DNA of 64,000 nucleotides from Heliocidaris erythrogramma. Taxonomy: Eukaryota > Echinodermata > Echinoidea > Camarodonta > Echinometridae. Position 1 is the stretch's first letter. Every line of letters begins with the position of its first letter. Under the pieces are notes generated by a model that had not been told where the DNA came from, searched no databases, and saw only the letters and a list, made by a program, of their open reading frames with translations. The DNA is taken from positions 29,639,822-29,703,821 of the forward strand of contig CM046853.1 of NCBI GenBank assembly GCA_025617745.1. Direction: 5' to 3'. Below are positions 34,301 through 44,718 of the stretch, one piece after another. Position numbers and translations under genes: made by a program.

Positions 34301-36854
34301 CATAGAGGTCATTACATACATAAATACATGTATGGTTCGTGATGTATGGAGTCTAGGCCTACCTATTTTAGAAATTTCAAGGGGATAGTGGTCTATTTGC
34401 TATAAAATATCTATTTCCTTGGTGTATTTAATGATTGTAAGTCATGAATGGTAAGTTTTTTATTTGTACGGGATGAAAATGAAATGAAAGAAATTTTCTG
34501 TCTCCTGTGCTTTTTAAGTGAAAAGATTTGTAATTTTGTTGGACCAATCCTTTTTAGAGTGTACATGTATGCCATACATTTCCAATCTGGTGATGGCGGA
34601 GGCATAAATTCCGACTGCGCAGTCGAAGATTCATCTAGTTTGTTTTTTGTTTTTTGTTACCATGATATCAACATTCGGCAAAGTGTGAAAAACATTTTTA
34701 TCTACCATTCAAACATAGAAAGCTGTGACCCCCCCCCCCAAAAAAAAAAGTTTTTTGTGATACATGTAAATCTATTGTTATTTTATCATTTAAAAAAAAA
34801 TCTTATATACCTGTAGTAATGATTACTTGCTAAAAATATATAGTGGAAAAGAGTTTTGGGCATTATTATTTATTTATTTTTTAATTTTTTTTTTTTTTTT
34901 TTTTGGTGGGGGGGGGGGGGGGGGACGGGAGGGCGTATGAGAGCTCTGCAAAGAGTCAGGGTCAAGTATGGGAAGATGTCTACATATACTAGTACCTGCT
35001 CACTCCCTAATTCATTTTTCATGGTTACAGCCTTACAGGATAATATTAATGCCTCCCTTTTGCTAAAGTTTGCATGTATATGTACTTCTTTCAGCCTTTT
35101 CACACAAGGGTAAAATTCATTATGGAAAGCTTATTACTTTAAAGCTTATTAACTGATCAGCCCTAGAGCAAATTTTCTGTGTGAACGTCGATCTATATGA
35201 TGTTCGTACAGAAATGAACTCGCGATCTAAAGACGGGTCAGAGCAGCCTATAGGTACGAAGTTCGTATGGAGGAGGCAAGAGATGTATGAACGGATATAC
35301 GTCTCTAACTGGGCGGAGCTAAGACCGGGCCCTACTGCGCATTTAATCAGCAGTGAATCTCAAATGATCGCACTGAAATTTTGTTGTGTGTGAATGACAT
35401 CATATGTAAAGCTTATTAGTTTATTAAAAGCCCTTTAAACTAATCAGCTTTACAGAATTTTACCCGTGTGAAAGCGGGGTTTTATGTAGTATGTGTGAAA
35501 AGACCTTTACGGACATGATAATGTCTTCACCATATTTTACTCACGACAAGTTTTTTCCTTAAATTGCACATGTCATTTCTTGACAAGTAGCCTTGACAAT
35601 AATTCTGCTCCAGGGTTCATCCAAGTGCCATCAAGGTGATCAAAGTGTCAACGGAAAGTATATTTAGGTAAAAGCTTCCAGACATTGATATATATTGTTT
35701 GTTTTTCTTTATCTCTTTCTGCAGGAGACTCATGTAATGCACACATTTAAGGACGACTTTTACGACTCCATCCTGAAAGTTGGCATCCTGGGTTTTTTGA
35801 GACCTGAAAAGAATTATCCATCATTAGGTTAGTAGGTGACTACAATGAACCCTTGATATCAGGGTTATTCCTGAAAGTTGTATGTAGTTGTACTCATGTA
35901 GTGTACCAATCATCTGAAATTTAATCTGTTAACAGCTGTTACATACAAAATCAACTCTATGCTCTTTTTATGCTCCTTTTATGCTCCTTTTATGCTCCTT
36001 TTTTTCTCTTTTTTTTAAATGGGTGAACAGTTAAGGAGTATTGAAAAAAATAAGGGATAATTATAAAAACCCTGTACACACAACGGAATTCTGAATGGAG
36101 TTCTGTCTGTGCATGTGGGTATGGGTTTATCGAGCAGTCTACTTGGAAGTTGTTATGTCGTCATAAATGAGAGAAAAGTGAGTTTTTGATTTGCACATCC
36201 ACACTGTGACTGCTACATGATGACGTCATTTGAACAAACTGCGCATGCTCCATGATCTCTAGCACGTCGGGTACCGGAATCGAGAACGTGCCCACGAGGG
36301 TATTCACGTCCACCTCGATTCTAGGACGTATGACGTCATCGGGTCTTAAAATGGATGAAATCGCACTGCGTAGCCTCAGCAGTGCCAGAGGGGGTGGGGC
36401 CATGATGTCATGACGTAGTAAACATGCGTCAACTAAAATCGAATGGGTTCCAACAAAGTGGACGGGACAAGTAGACAGCAAGCGTTTGGCACCGCTAGAG
36501 AAGGAGAACGGCGTCCTCGTCCACACAATCGAAAAGTCCTTAATGTCTTGATTGCTGTCCCACAGGTATATTTTTATGCTTATATATATGTATATATGTA
36601 AATTTTTTATGCACATTAATAAGGTATATTTGGACGTATGCTTGGAAATATTTGGGATGTCTGAAGATTTCATTTGTTGAATAAACTGTTTACTATAAAT
36701 ATATTCTCTCCTTTTCCATTGTTCTCTCTGTTTAGATTCCTTGATAACAGCTATCAAACAGGATATAGCAGATGCTGATATGAATCTCTCACAGCCTGAA
36801 GCACTCAAGTACAAATATGACAACTTCTTCAGGGACATTTCCTCACAATTATGA
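28297..36854 (+). CDS. RFK: RFK, riboflavin kinase (gene span, 4 coding exons)
   Basis: Exons are 28297-28381, 30020-30171, 35725-35827 and 36736-36854. All introns are GT-AG, phases join, and the product is 152 aa, close to the ~155 aa of animal riboflavin kinases. RFK transfers phosphate from ATP to riboflavin to make FMN in the cytosol. Residues 16-30 carry the glycine-rich GFGRGSKELGIP and the PTAN motif (27-30) that binds Mg-ATP; PTAN is split by intron 1. Exon 2 has GVYYGWASV and SIGWNPYYKNEKKSM. Exon 3 opens with the Glu (E80) expected to be the catalytic base, then HVMHTF..DFYDS. Exon 4 has the helical C-terminus ending FFRDISSQL. The start is the first ATG after the 5' region. This is a complete, undamaged gene. 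Introns hold a foldback with nested transposons and a CRE-rich segment. Confidence 0.98.
28850..28980. repeat. Degraded hairpin MITE, TGGAATA ends
   Basis: 'attgtggaataagtcacc' near 28835-28852 is imperfectly mirrored by 'gagacctattccacgatat' near 28951-28970. It is related in plan to the hairpins at 6671 and 25992. In RFK intron 1. Confidence 0.5.
29819..29866. repeat. Short hairpin
   Basis: 'atgatttttgtaacgat' is mirrored by 'attgttacaaaagtcat'. It follows a duplicated 'cgcctgctttcttatttgaa' (29748, 29769). Confidence 0.6.
30020..30171 (+). CDS. RFK: RFK exon 2 (aa 29-79)
   Basis: The acceptor CATCAG is at 30014-30019. Reads ANFPEDVVENLPAAFSTGVY onward to KNEKKSM before the donor GTATGT. 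Confidence 0.98.
30385..30800. repeat. Dispersed repeat with 'gataaaatcggcagggttat' start and internal tandem
   Basis: Contains (gttt)n, 'aacgggtgaacggattcgca', and an internal ~150-bp duplication marked by 'gacaggaaagaatcgattag' (about 30513, 30621 and a partial at 30641). It has the same general plan (leader, repeat unit with 'accaaatttt', tail) as other tandem elements here. In RFK intron 2. Confidence 0.65.
32687..33032. mobile_element. hAT-like MITE, 346 bp, inserted in the foldback
   Basis: The 8-bp duplication gattttgc occurs at 32679-32686 and 33033-33040. The ends are TAGTGCTGGGACT and, inverted on the right, TAGGGGTGGGAGT. The interior is rich in 'cgggtacccg', 'gggtcccgg' and 'cgggttcccg', which are complementary to one another. 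TAGGGGTGGGA-type ends with 8-bp duplications fit hAT. Confidence 0.9.
33218..33539. mobile_element. MITE with AAGCCAGTTCGGGGTT ends, 322 bp, in one foldback arm
   Basis: The 16-bp end AAGCCAGTTCGGGGTT (33218-33233) is mirrored exactly at 33524-33539. The opposite foldback arm (about 32110-32150) preserves the uninterrupted sequence 'caatacaattatgactga' (as its complement), giving a natural empty site. No transposase. Confidence 0.88.
33613..34640 (-). mobile_element. Tandem-bearing element, inverted relative of 50215-51330
   Basis: About five ~165-bp units share 'ggcccatgt', 'catatgggagggacgatgaa', 'ctgattagatttt', 'gggtctcaaggtcaaaggtc' and 'cataaaaatggtt'. The far end (34430-34640) carries 'gtaattttgttggaccaatc', 'tgccatacatttccaatc' and 'ggcggaggcataaa'. 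All of this recurs in reverse order at 50215-51330. Triple half-sites aaggtcaaaggtcaaaggtc occur in units near 33690 and 33990. Confidence 0.85.
35097..35474. mobile_element. MITE with TTTCACAC..GGGTAAAATTC ends, ~378 bp
   Basis: 'ttttcacacaagggtaaaat' at 35097 is mirrored by 'attttacccgtgtgaaag' ending 35474, and 'aaagcttatta' by 'taatcagcttt'. The interior 35160-35390 is more GC-rich than its surroundings and has an open 70-codon frame without a recognised domain. RFK intron 2. Confidence 0.7.
35725..35827 (+). CDS. RFK: RFK exon 3 (aa 80-113)
   Basis: The acceptor TTTCTGCAG is followed by ETHVMHTFKDDFYDSILKVG and ILGFLRPEKNYPSL; donor GTTAGT. Confidence 0.98.
36221..36420. promoter_or_regulatory. 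Cluster of CRE motifs in RFK intron 3
   Basis: Two exact TGACGTCA palindromes at 36221-36228 and 36331-36338, plus TGACGTAG at 36411 and several GTCA/TGAC half-sites. The stretch 36180-36560 is clearly more GC-rich than the flanking intron. CREB/ATF binding is established for this motif; activity here is inference. Confidence 0.4.
36736..36854 (+). CDS. RFK: RFK exon 4 (aa 114-152, stop)
   Basis: The acceptor TGTTTAG is followed by DSLITAIKQDIADADMNLSQ and the end NFFRDISSQL, stop TGA at 36852-36854. Confidence 0.98.
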
Positions 36855-37886
36855 CAGTAAAGATAGACATAAATATATTTTTAGTTACAAGTATAGAGAT
36901 GAATATTTTATAGTACAGAGATAACTCTAGCGCTGTTACTTGTCCAACATACATGGTGTTTGAAATTTATGTTTCATTTTTTTAAACTACTGGTGCAAAA
37001 AAGGTGTAGTTAGTTTCATTTAGGAAAAAAAATGTTTGTAAAAAAAAAATAATTAAAATTTTAAAAAGTTTTGTATGAAATATAATATAAGCATATTACT
37101 TTAAGGGATATAATTTAAATAGTGTGAGTTGCACTTAAAACTTATTTGAGATTGACTAATCAATATGCAATACATGTCATAAAACCATTTATCAGCATGG
37201 TTGACAATCACTGTGACCAAACTATTTGAGAATCACAACGTACATTGTGAAAATTTAAATCAAAACAAAGAAATGCAGTGTCCAATTTTGTGATGTTTAT
37301 TTACAATATGATGTGCTTGGATTGATCGTGGTCTCTCTCTCTTTCTAAACCGAATGTTTTATATCAGTTTGATTTTAACTGTGTGCTACAGTTATAGCAT
37401 TATAAGTTAACAAAAAATATGTAAGAAAGCAGTTTGAGATTAGTTCTTTCCACCATATCATGCATGTACTACAGTATGTTAAATGTGAATTGTATAATAG
37501 TGAACTTGTACTTTACTTGTAGGGAAGTTCTGTGCAATGAGTCCCATACGACCTACATGTATGTCTTTTATCCATCTGTTTCATCCCAAAATGATCTCTT
37601 GATGTGACCATTAGCTAATGGTAGTGATAATGAAGGAATTAAATTCAGAGATTGTTCATTTTCAGATAAAGTAAATGGTGATAGTTACATTGACGTACAA
37701 TATGTCGTATGGGACGTATTGCACATAATTGCCCTGTAGTGGATCTTTGAAAGTTCTTGGTGCACATTTTTTGTTTGTGTGACCATGATCAATCAATGCA
37801 CATGGTATTGTATTGAATTTCACGGAAATTGAGCAAAAGAAAGCATATTAAAATTCAAGTACCAGTAGATTGCAATGTGTTGCTGT

Positions 37887-38065
37887 CAGGGCCCTGGGAG
37901 GCGGGGGTGCGGGGGTGCGGGGGGTGCTGCAGCACCCCCTGAAATTTTTTTTTTTTTTGCTTGTCAGAGATTTTTGGACTTAAAAAGAGACACTAAAATG
38001 CCGAGGACCTTTTTTTTTTTTTTGTTCACAGCATCCCCAGTAACAAAATCGTTCCCAGGTGCCTG
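37887..38065. mobile_element. hAT-like MITE, 179 bp, 8-bp target duplication
   Basis: The duplication gttgctgt flanks it at 37879-37886 and 38066-38073. The ends are CAGGGCCCTGGGA and, inverted on the right, CAGGCACCTGGGA. Inside are G-rich, T-rich and T-rich tracts like those of the 27611 element ('atgccgaggacctttttt' here against 'atgctgaggactttttt' there), so the two are related. Confidence 0.92.
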
Positions 38066-40328
38066 GTTGCTGTACATGTCCCATCTGTCCATGATTGATT
38101 AAAAGCGCAGTCAAGCTTATGGCTGACATGAACACTAGACTGAGTGTGCTCACGTATGTTATGTAAGAATATGTACATGGGTATTTTGTGATTTTTGTCC
38201 AAATGGGTGTTATTCCAATGAATGTTACATTTATTTGTGCAAATTAAGTCATGAACCTTGTTATAAAAGGAGTGGACATATATATACATTTACAGCTTAT
38301 TCTTTCACTGAAATAATGAATAAATGTATTCTCTTGGTAATATAAGCCATTTAATACATTCTGCACGTGAATGCGTGAGCAGATAAACGGTATTTATACC
38401 ATTTTGTAAAACCTACTGAGACAAATAGTAGATTCATTTATGCACCATTGATAAATTCCATGATTACCGGTAAATGAAAGTATATTCTTTCAAAAGGGGA
38501 AAATATTTTTGAAGCACTATCGTTACTTCGGGAGCGACTCATTCTTTGAGGCACAGAGAAGTACATGTACCCCTCTGTGTCTTCAAGATCTGTGAATATT
38601 TACGATACTTGTTGTGTCGTGTGCTTACTTTGTTTAACTGTTCTATTTAATGATTTTGTTTCTGTCTCTTTCATACTTGTACATTCATAAAATGTGTTGT
38701 GATGTATTGTACATGTAGCAAATCATTTTTTGTTCTAAATGTCAACTTTCAGGGGGTGGGCAGGGGGCTGTGCAACGTGTGTAAATGAAGCACATCACTG
38801 CCTGTGGTGTTCTATTTTATTGGTTATTGCAAAATTGTGTGTTGTCAGTTCATGTGCATTGCTGCAATGTATTTATATCTTTTTATTGATTTTGAGGAAA
38901 TATTTTAAGGTTTAATTTTTATGATATAGAAAAAAGTGTATATTTGTGTTTAAGAAGTGACACTAGATTAATAAGAACTTGATTGATAAGACACATTTAT
39001 GGAAATGTATGCTTCTCTAGGTGTTGTCAAGCTACATGTCTAATGACAAAATCCTATGTGTAGTGCTTGTTTTAAGAGACCCTAAAAGTAATTATTTACT
39101 TGCCAATTTTTCATCATGAAACTCTGAAGTACATGTACTCAATAGTACAAAGGCAGGCAGCAATTTAATTATTTGTGATGCTATAATAACATCCAAATAT
39201 TTAGGATCTTCATGTAATTGTATACCACATGTACATAGTTGTGTACATTGTATAATTTCTTTTTTTTCTCTAGGATATTGGATTTTCATATTCCTTAACC
39301 ATTTTTAACCTATGCAAAAAGTAGATAAAAGCCATGGAGTTTTTGTTTAGTTGATGTATTTTTGAAAAGAAAATTACATGTGTATTTGTTGAACAATATA
39401 ATGTTAAGCTGTATCAAAGGCCTGTTATGCTACTGATTCAGTTAATCCTGATGCAAGGACTAAACTCATATGGGCAAGGAGTTATCACAGAACAACTCCT
39501 TGATATGGGCCATAATGTTAAACAAAGGGGAAAATGTAGTAGACCTTGGTCTACATGTATGTAACTTCCATTGTTAACTCCACTATAGACTGAGCTTAGA
39601 CCCAGTGCCAGGTATAAATCTTAAGGGACTATGGATCAGTGATTTCAAGAAATAACCCCACACATGATCCCAAAATGTAAAGTTCCTGACTTAAGTTGTA
39701 ATACAAATTACTGATCATTGAGTCATTGAAATGTTTGGATATTATTTCTTGTACTGGTAGGTTTTTTTTTTAATTTTTTTATATTTGTTTTTAAATTACA
39801 TCTGACATGCTCACATTAGTGTGTGGATTACATGTATATGCTATTACTATATGTGATTATTATGATAAAACTGTATCATCATGGCCGAATGTCTTTAAAG
39901 TGCCTGTCTTTGTCACAGTGTTTTGTCACTTGTCTTTCAATGTGACCGTGATGTTTTGGCAGCCAAGTCTGAAAGCTTATCTAATGGAAGCAAATGTGTT
40001 GGAACCATTGTAAATTATCACTTTTTTTTTTAAAGAAGCTGCTTAAACTGACACCTTAAACACCTTCATAAAGCCCAGTGTAAGTACAGTACTTAGTGGA
40101 ACATACATGTATCTGTGGACTTAATGCATTCTTGTGATTATGGCAAAGCAAACATGATTCTCTATATAAAAGGAGCAATGGAGACATTCCTTTTTGTGAT
40201 TTCCAAGTTTCATGCCTGTGAAGATGTACATACAACACGGCCACAAGAATCTACATGTATTGTAGGATAATTTCAGTGTCTTATTGCATTTGTTGATAGA
40301 AATTGTGTGTGGATATTATGAGGTCATC

Positions 40329-41235
40329 TTAAAGGAGAATTACGCTCAAAAATAAAGACGATAGTGTTCAAAGGTGTTATTTATTCCTACTTGTTAGACT
40401 ATATGGCTTCGCGTCAAAATATACGAGATCGATACAAATCAAGATTTTCTGAGCAAAATTTACCATCTGCTAGCAATATGTATCGTCTGCTAGCAGCACA
40501 TGGGGGCTGCCATTTTGTTTATGTGTACAAGAAGATTTTCTTAATCCAAATGCTCAATTGCCTTTTTAAAAATTAAAAACCCATTTGAGATTAAAAATAT
40601 AGAATAGATATGTCAATTTATTTTTAAACTGAAGATTTCCTTATATATTTCTGTTGAAAATCGATATTCGCTTAATAGAAATCTATTTTCTCGATACTGG
40701 ACGTATGGGACGGAGCAAATTAATTCAAATTTTATGGATGCTTCTTCCCGGAGCATCTATAGCGGCAAACTATGCATTCACCTGCTTTCCGATAATGGAC
40801 TTGAAAAGTCGGAATGCATGCTGCATATATTATGTTCTGCTCTGTTTGGCAAACCCAAGAAAATAGATTTTTGTTAAGCAAAACCAGACAATTTAAAAGT
40901 ATCATAAAGATTTAATTTTTATAATACATGTAAACACCCACTTTATATTTTTCGTCACATATGGGATTTTAGGTAATGGAAGAAAATCAATTTAGGATTT
41001 GGATTCAAAATATCTTCCTGACTGGAACATTTCTCAATGGTTCATGTACAACTCCAAATCAGCAAGAAAATGGCAGCCCCATGTAAATGAGTAGGAAACG
41101 ATACCGGGTGTTGGAATACCTTTATTTATACCCCTTTTCTGATATCTTATTAGAAAATGATTTAGGCCAATAAGTAGGAATATATTACACCTTCCAATAT
41201 AAGTAAATTTGTAATCAGGGTTAATTCTCCTTTAA
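40329..41235. mobile_element. TTAA-ended foldback element, 907 bp, copy 1
   Basis: The ends TTAAAGGAGAATTA (40329) and TAATTCTCCTTTAA (to 41235) are perfect inverted repeats, with TTAA at each extremity. Inner inverted segments include 'acatgggggctgccatttt' (about 40498) against 'aaaatggcagccccatgt' (about 41067). A second copy in the same orientation is at 52349-53257. TTAA ends suggest, without proof, a piggyBac-type mobiliser. Confidence 0.85.
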
Positions 41236-42812
41236 CATTTGTACAATTCATTATTTTATGTACTAGGATATTTTACTTGTGTCCTGCCTGTAAAAACTAT
41301 GTCGGGTTGTCATAGGAGGTCAGAATATGCATATGTTTCGATAGGTGATGCATTTGGTTATATTATGGAAATATCTCTAATTGTGCTATATAGCTTTCCA
41401 AGAACTTACCTCAAAATGAAAAATACTTACCTCAATGAAAAAAAAAAAAAACTAGAACTTAAGTGTATTTGAGATAGTTTACTATCACATACCCATGATT
41501 TAAATGGCCAGGCTTGCTTTATACACCTCATAACTAGGTCTTACTATACATGTACGCCTCTTTTTTGATATGGCACAAAATACAATTTTTTTTTTGGTAA
41601 TGAATTTTGTATTCATTTTATGGTTAGTTTTTCGTGGAAATATGAAAAGTGATCTTGGTCCCTTCGATCAGTGGAATATCACCCCCCCCCCTTTTCTTGG
41701 GGGTGGGGGTGGAGTAGGGTAGAGTCGTGCTAAAATGTATGAAAATAAATTCAGCTTAATACATACATGCCTAAGACATGTACAAGAGGTTAGCATTTAA
41801 TTTTTAATAGACGGCTGCATGTAGTTCTTACAATGACCAACATAAAAGAATGATTCCAAGGCTTTACAATACGTTTCTCTTACTTGCTGGGGCAACATTA
41901 TCAAAGTGGAATTGTGTTAGAGAAAAAGTCTATAGAAATGCCTAAACTTTCAGATATTTTTTACGTATGTGATGTGTATGCTGCTAGTTTCAAATGGTGA
42001 TTAATGGAAATAATGGTGAAATATACTTTGAATTATGAAATGAAATTCAACTGTTTTATGATCTGATTATTTCCTCTGAAAAAGAGTATGTCTCTAAACA
42101 GTCAGCCATTGTTAGTTTTCATAAGGGCATTTGTTTATGCTTGCAGAATTCCTCTATTTATCTGCTCTCTCTCTTCAGGGCCTACCGGTATCTAAAAGTT
42201 AGGCCCCTCTTTCTTTTTCTCCAAATGTTACCCCTATCTATACCTGTCAACAATAACAGTCAACTGTCCCTATTAACAGGGACAGTCCCGATTTTTGGTA
42301 AAAGAAAGAGCCACTTCTACCACTGTGTTCCTATTTTTGCAAAAATCTGTCTGTAGTAATGTACTCATGTAAAGGAAATTCCGAAATGTCCCTATTTCCA
42401 GTCTCTGCTTTGTCATTTGTCCAGGCCTATAATTAGCCTATATTTCTTGGGTTTCAGGGTTGTCAGGCGAGGTCTGCCCGTATACCGGTATGCTCACTCT
42501 CCTCCTCAGGGCCTCTATCCATATCTTTCTCTCCCCTCTCTTTGTTATATCAGGAGTGCACCTTTACAGTATACATGTATAAATTTACATGTAGCAAGTT
42601 CTTTCACTGAAATAATAAATGTATGTACATGTCTTCTCTTGGTAAAAGAAGCCTGTTTACACAATCTCCTCTCTCTCCCTCTCGGGGTCTGTCTAAAAAG
42701 TTAGGCCCCTCCTTTGTTTTTCAACTGTTGCCCCTATCTCTCACTCTCTATTTTTCGTGTTCTCTACCTCTCTCTTCCCTCTCTCCCGCTCTCTGTCTAC
42801 ACTCACATCTCT

Positions 42813-42965
42813 GGGCCCTGTTACATGTAGGTTTGCAATCAATCACAAATTTGAAATGACCATTCTGATTGGTCCAGGGTCGGTTTTTTTTTAATGCGAC
42901 GTGCATGGGACAATGATCTCATTGCAACTTTGCGATTGATTGTAAATCTTTGTGTTATGGGGCCC
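42813..42965. mobile_element. MITE with GGGCCC ends, 153 bp
   Basis: 'gggccctgttacat' at the left is mirrored by 'gttatggggccc' at the right, and 'tgcaatcaatcacaaa' by 'tttgcgattgattgtaaa'. A different GGGCCCC-ended MITE lies at 46258. Confidence 0.7.
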
Positions 42966-43225
42966 TGAAGTTCTTACACCTTGGTAACATAAAAAAACAC
43001 TGATTTAATGCTAATCTTGAGTTTAGTTTATGGTAGTTGTATTTCTGGTAATGAAACTTAGAGTAAATCTCAATAATTCATCATGTACATGTAGTAGGTT
43101 GTTTGATAAGCCCACCAAATCTATAAAAAAACAAAAACTTGCTGGAAAATCACACCTCTCTCTCTCTCTCTTCGATTTGCAACTGCATTAAATACAACAA
43201 AAACAGATTTGAATTTTGATTACAC

Positions 43226-43804
43226 AATTCTCCCTATCGCATATAGCTCTCCGAATCTGAACGCATGCGGCGCACTATTTATTCGGGCCCAGATTCTTGG
43301 AACAGCTACTTCCGGTAAAATTCGCGTTTGTAATAGAAGTGTACATCGTTCTACGGTAAACTTCGTGAGTCGCTTGTGTCATAATCTTTCACTTAATTTT
43401 GCGATTAAAAACATCATTTTATATATTTTTTTTCATATCAGCACTTCTATATTTACATGGGTTTCTTTTGCGAAGCGACCCAATGTTGGGGTGCTGACGC
43501 AAAACGGAGAAATTACGGTAAATATCCATGGATGAGGAACGTGACTTGGGTCAAGTTTCCCACCAACCCACAACAGCACAAAGTGTGGAAGAATCTCCTT
43601 CGCAGAAAAGACAATTTCGAGCTAAATACAACGTCTAGAAATTGTTCGAGACATTTTACCAGATGGCACTGCAAATACCCATCCGAGGTATTTTTATTGG
43701 AACAATGCTTTATGCCGGAAGTAAGCGTGCCAAAGCCAAAGTGCATGATATCGGTATCGCAAGGTGATATCGCTTGATATCGGCTATATGCGATAGGGAG
43801 AATT
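43226..43804. mobile_element. THAP-carrying DNA element, perfect 22-bp inverted ends
   Basis: AATTCTCCCTATCGCATATA (plus GC) at 43226-43247 is mirrored base for base at 43783-43804. The flanks ttacacaa and ttacatat share six of eight positions, a possible eroded 8-bp target duplication. The only ORF inside is a THAP domain (43457-43777). P-element transposases begin with a THAP domain and make 8-bp duplications, so a P-like origin with internal deletion is plausible. A THAP exon captured by an unrelated MITE is the alternative. Confidence 0.8.
43457..43777 (+). CDS. THAP zinc-finger domain protein (106 aa)
   Basis: The ATG at 43457 opens MGFFCEATQCWGADAKRR. The zinc ligands fit C2CH: Cys5, Cys10, Cys63 and His66 (C-x4-C-x52-C-x2-H, within the THAP rule). 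Phe34-Pro35, Trp44 (KVWKNLLRR) and RNCSRHF are the other family landmarks, and FMPEVSVP near residue 90 sits where THAP domains end with AVP. The whole domain is open with no stop, which argues for recent origin or constraint. THAP domains bind DNA and occur in transcription factors and P-type transposases. The ORF stops soon after the domain; a GTATTT after 'PSE' could be a donor to an exon now deleted. No catalytic transposase domain is present. Confidence 0.75.
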   Translation: MGFFCEATQCWGADAKRRNYGKYPWMRNVTWVKFPTNPQQHKVWKNLLRRKDNFELNTTSRNCSRHFTRWHCKYPSEVFLLEQCFMPEVSVPKPKCMISVSQGDIA

Positions 43805-44199
43805 ACATATGCCTATTTGTCAAGTGTCAAAATTAAACTGTAGAATTTACCAACCCTTATGGTCTGAATATTTTCACAAACATGGGATTTCATGACCACA
43901 CTCTTTTATGAAAAGTACTTTTTTGTTTTACACTGTCCATAAGATTTCAATGAGGGCAATAAGAACAGAAATATGAACGACACAGTTCACTACTCTTAAC
44001 AATGAAATATAACATTATTATTACAGTAATCTTCCAAAATATGCTCCACCATGTGTTATCTGGACAAGCACTCTCATCATCTGCGCTGTTCTTCCAATGA
44101 CTTATACAAGACACAACATTAATTTTCTCTGGTTGCAGAGAAAATATATCCTCCTCTGTATCAAATGTTTTCATCACCCCCCCCCCCCCCCCAAAAAAA

Positions 44200-44599
44200 A
44201 AAAGAAATGATGCATTATGTGCATAGCTACAACATGGGCTATTAGTATTGATTTTAAGTCTCTGTCATCCAAACACATTGTCTCTCTCATCAAGCTATTA
44301 CCCTCACTCTAGATAGCCAACACAAGCCATCTATTGAATGCTTGAAACTCCAGATTTGAATGAGACTTTAGTACATGTAGACACATCAGTTCTGGCATAA
44401 GCACTGGCATAAGCACTGGCATAAGCACTGGGCTTGGATTTGAACCAAGGACCTTTTGCTTGCAGCTTCAGAAAAATTGCTTAGAACTTCTTAACCAACA
44501 TGCATTCACGTATCAGATTGGTGATTAGATTAGCGTTCCATCTATTTGATGTTGACCATTCAATGTACAGACTGTCCATGGTTTAACCTCTCATGACAC
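44200..44599. other. Below the N6AMT1 stop: presumed 3' UTR and tRNA-like repeat
   Basis: Minus-strand transcription of N6AMT1 should end here. The piece contains three tandem 'cactggcataag' units (44395-44430) and a tRNA-like sequence. Confidence 0.4.
44430..44499 (-). repeat. tRNA-derived SINE-like fragment
   Basis: On the minus strand an A-box-like TGGTTAAGAAG (44497-44487) precedes an exact B-box-type GGTTCAAATCC (44446-44436). The T arm pairs as CTTGG/CCAAG. The acceptor stem does not pair, so it is not a functional tRNA gene. Confidence 0.6.
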
Positions 44600-44718
44600 T
44601 CATCTCACTGCTGAATCTCTGTAAAACTTGAGGACAGAGAGATGTTCTGGACCAGCTCTTCTTGCCAGGAGCACAGTGGATTTCAAGCCCATTGATGACA
44701 TCCATGACATCAAGTCAT
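44600..44718 (-). CDS. N6AMT1: N6AMT1 exon 5 (aa 183-221, stop)
   Basis: Reads DLMSWMSSMGLKSTVLLARR and AGPEHLSVLKFYRDSAVR, stop TGA at 44602-44600; acceptor CTCACAG. Confidence 0.96.

Larger units (their letters stand above)
36855..42812. other. Downstream of RFK: 3' UTR and intergenic
   Basis: The RFK 3' UTR starts at 36855; an AATAAA occurs at 38319-38324, but I cannot tell which signal is used. The stretch holds a hAT-like MITE at 37887 and a foldback at 40329. 42130-42800 is rich in CT runs. No further exon is recognised. Confidence 0.45.

Noticed and set aside
36221..36228. RFK alternative promoter as a firm call
   Set aside because: CRE motifs alone do not show a transcription start; kept as a low-confidence regulatory site.
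36161..36838. 225-codon minus-strand ORF as one gene
   Set aside because: It runs through RFK exon 4 and AT-rich intron; only the 36161-36560 part looks unusual, and it is reported as a finding.
44430..44499. Functional tRNA gene
   Set aside because: Only the A/B boxes and T arm fit; acceptor and anticodon stems do not pair.
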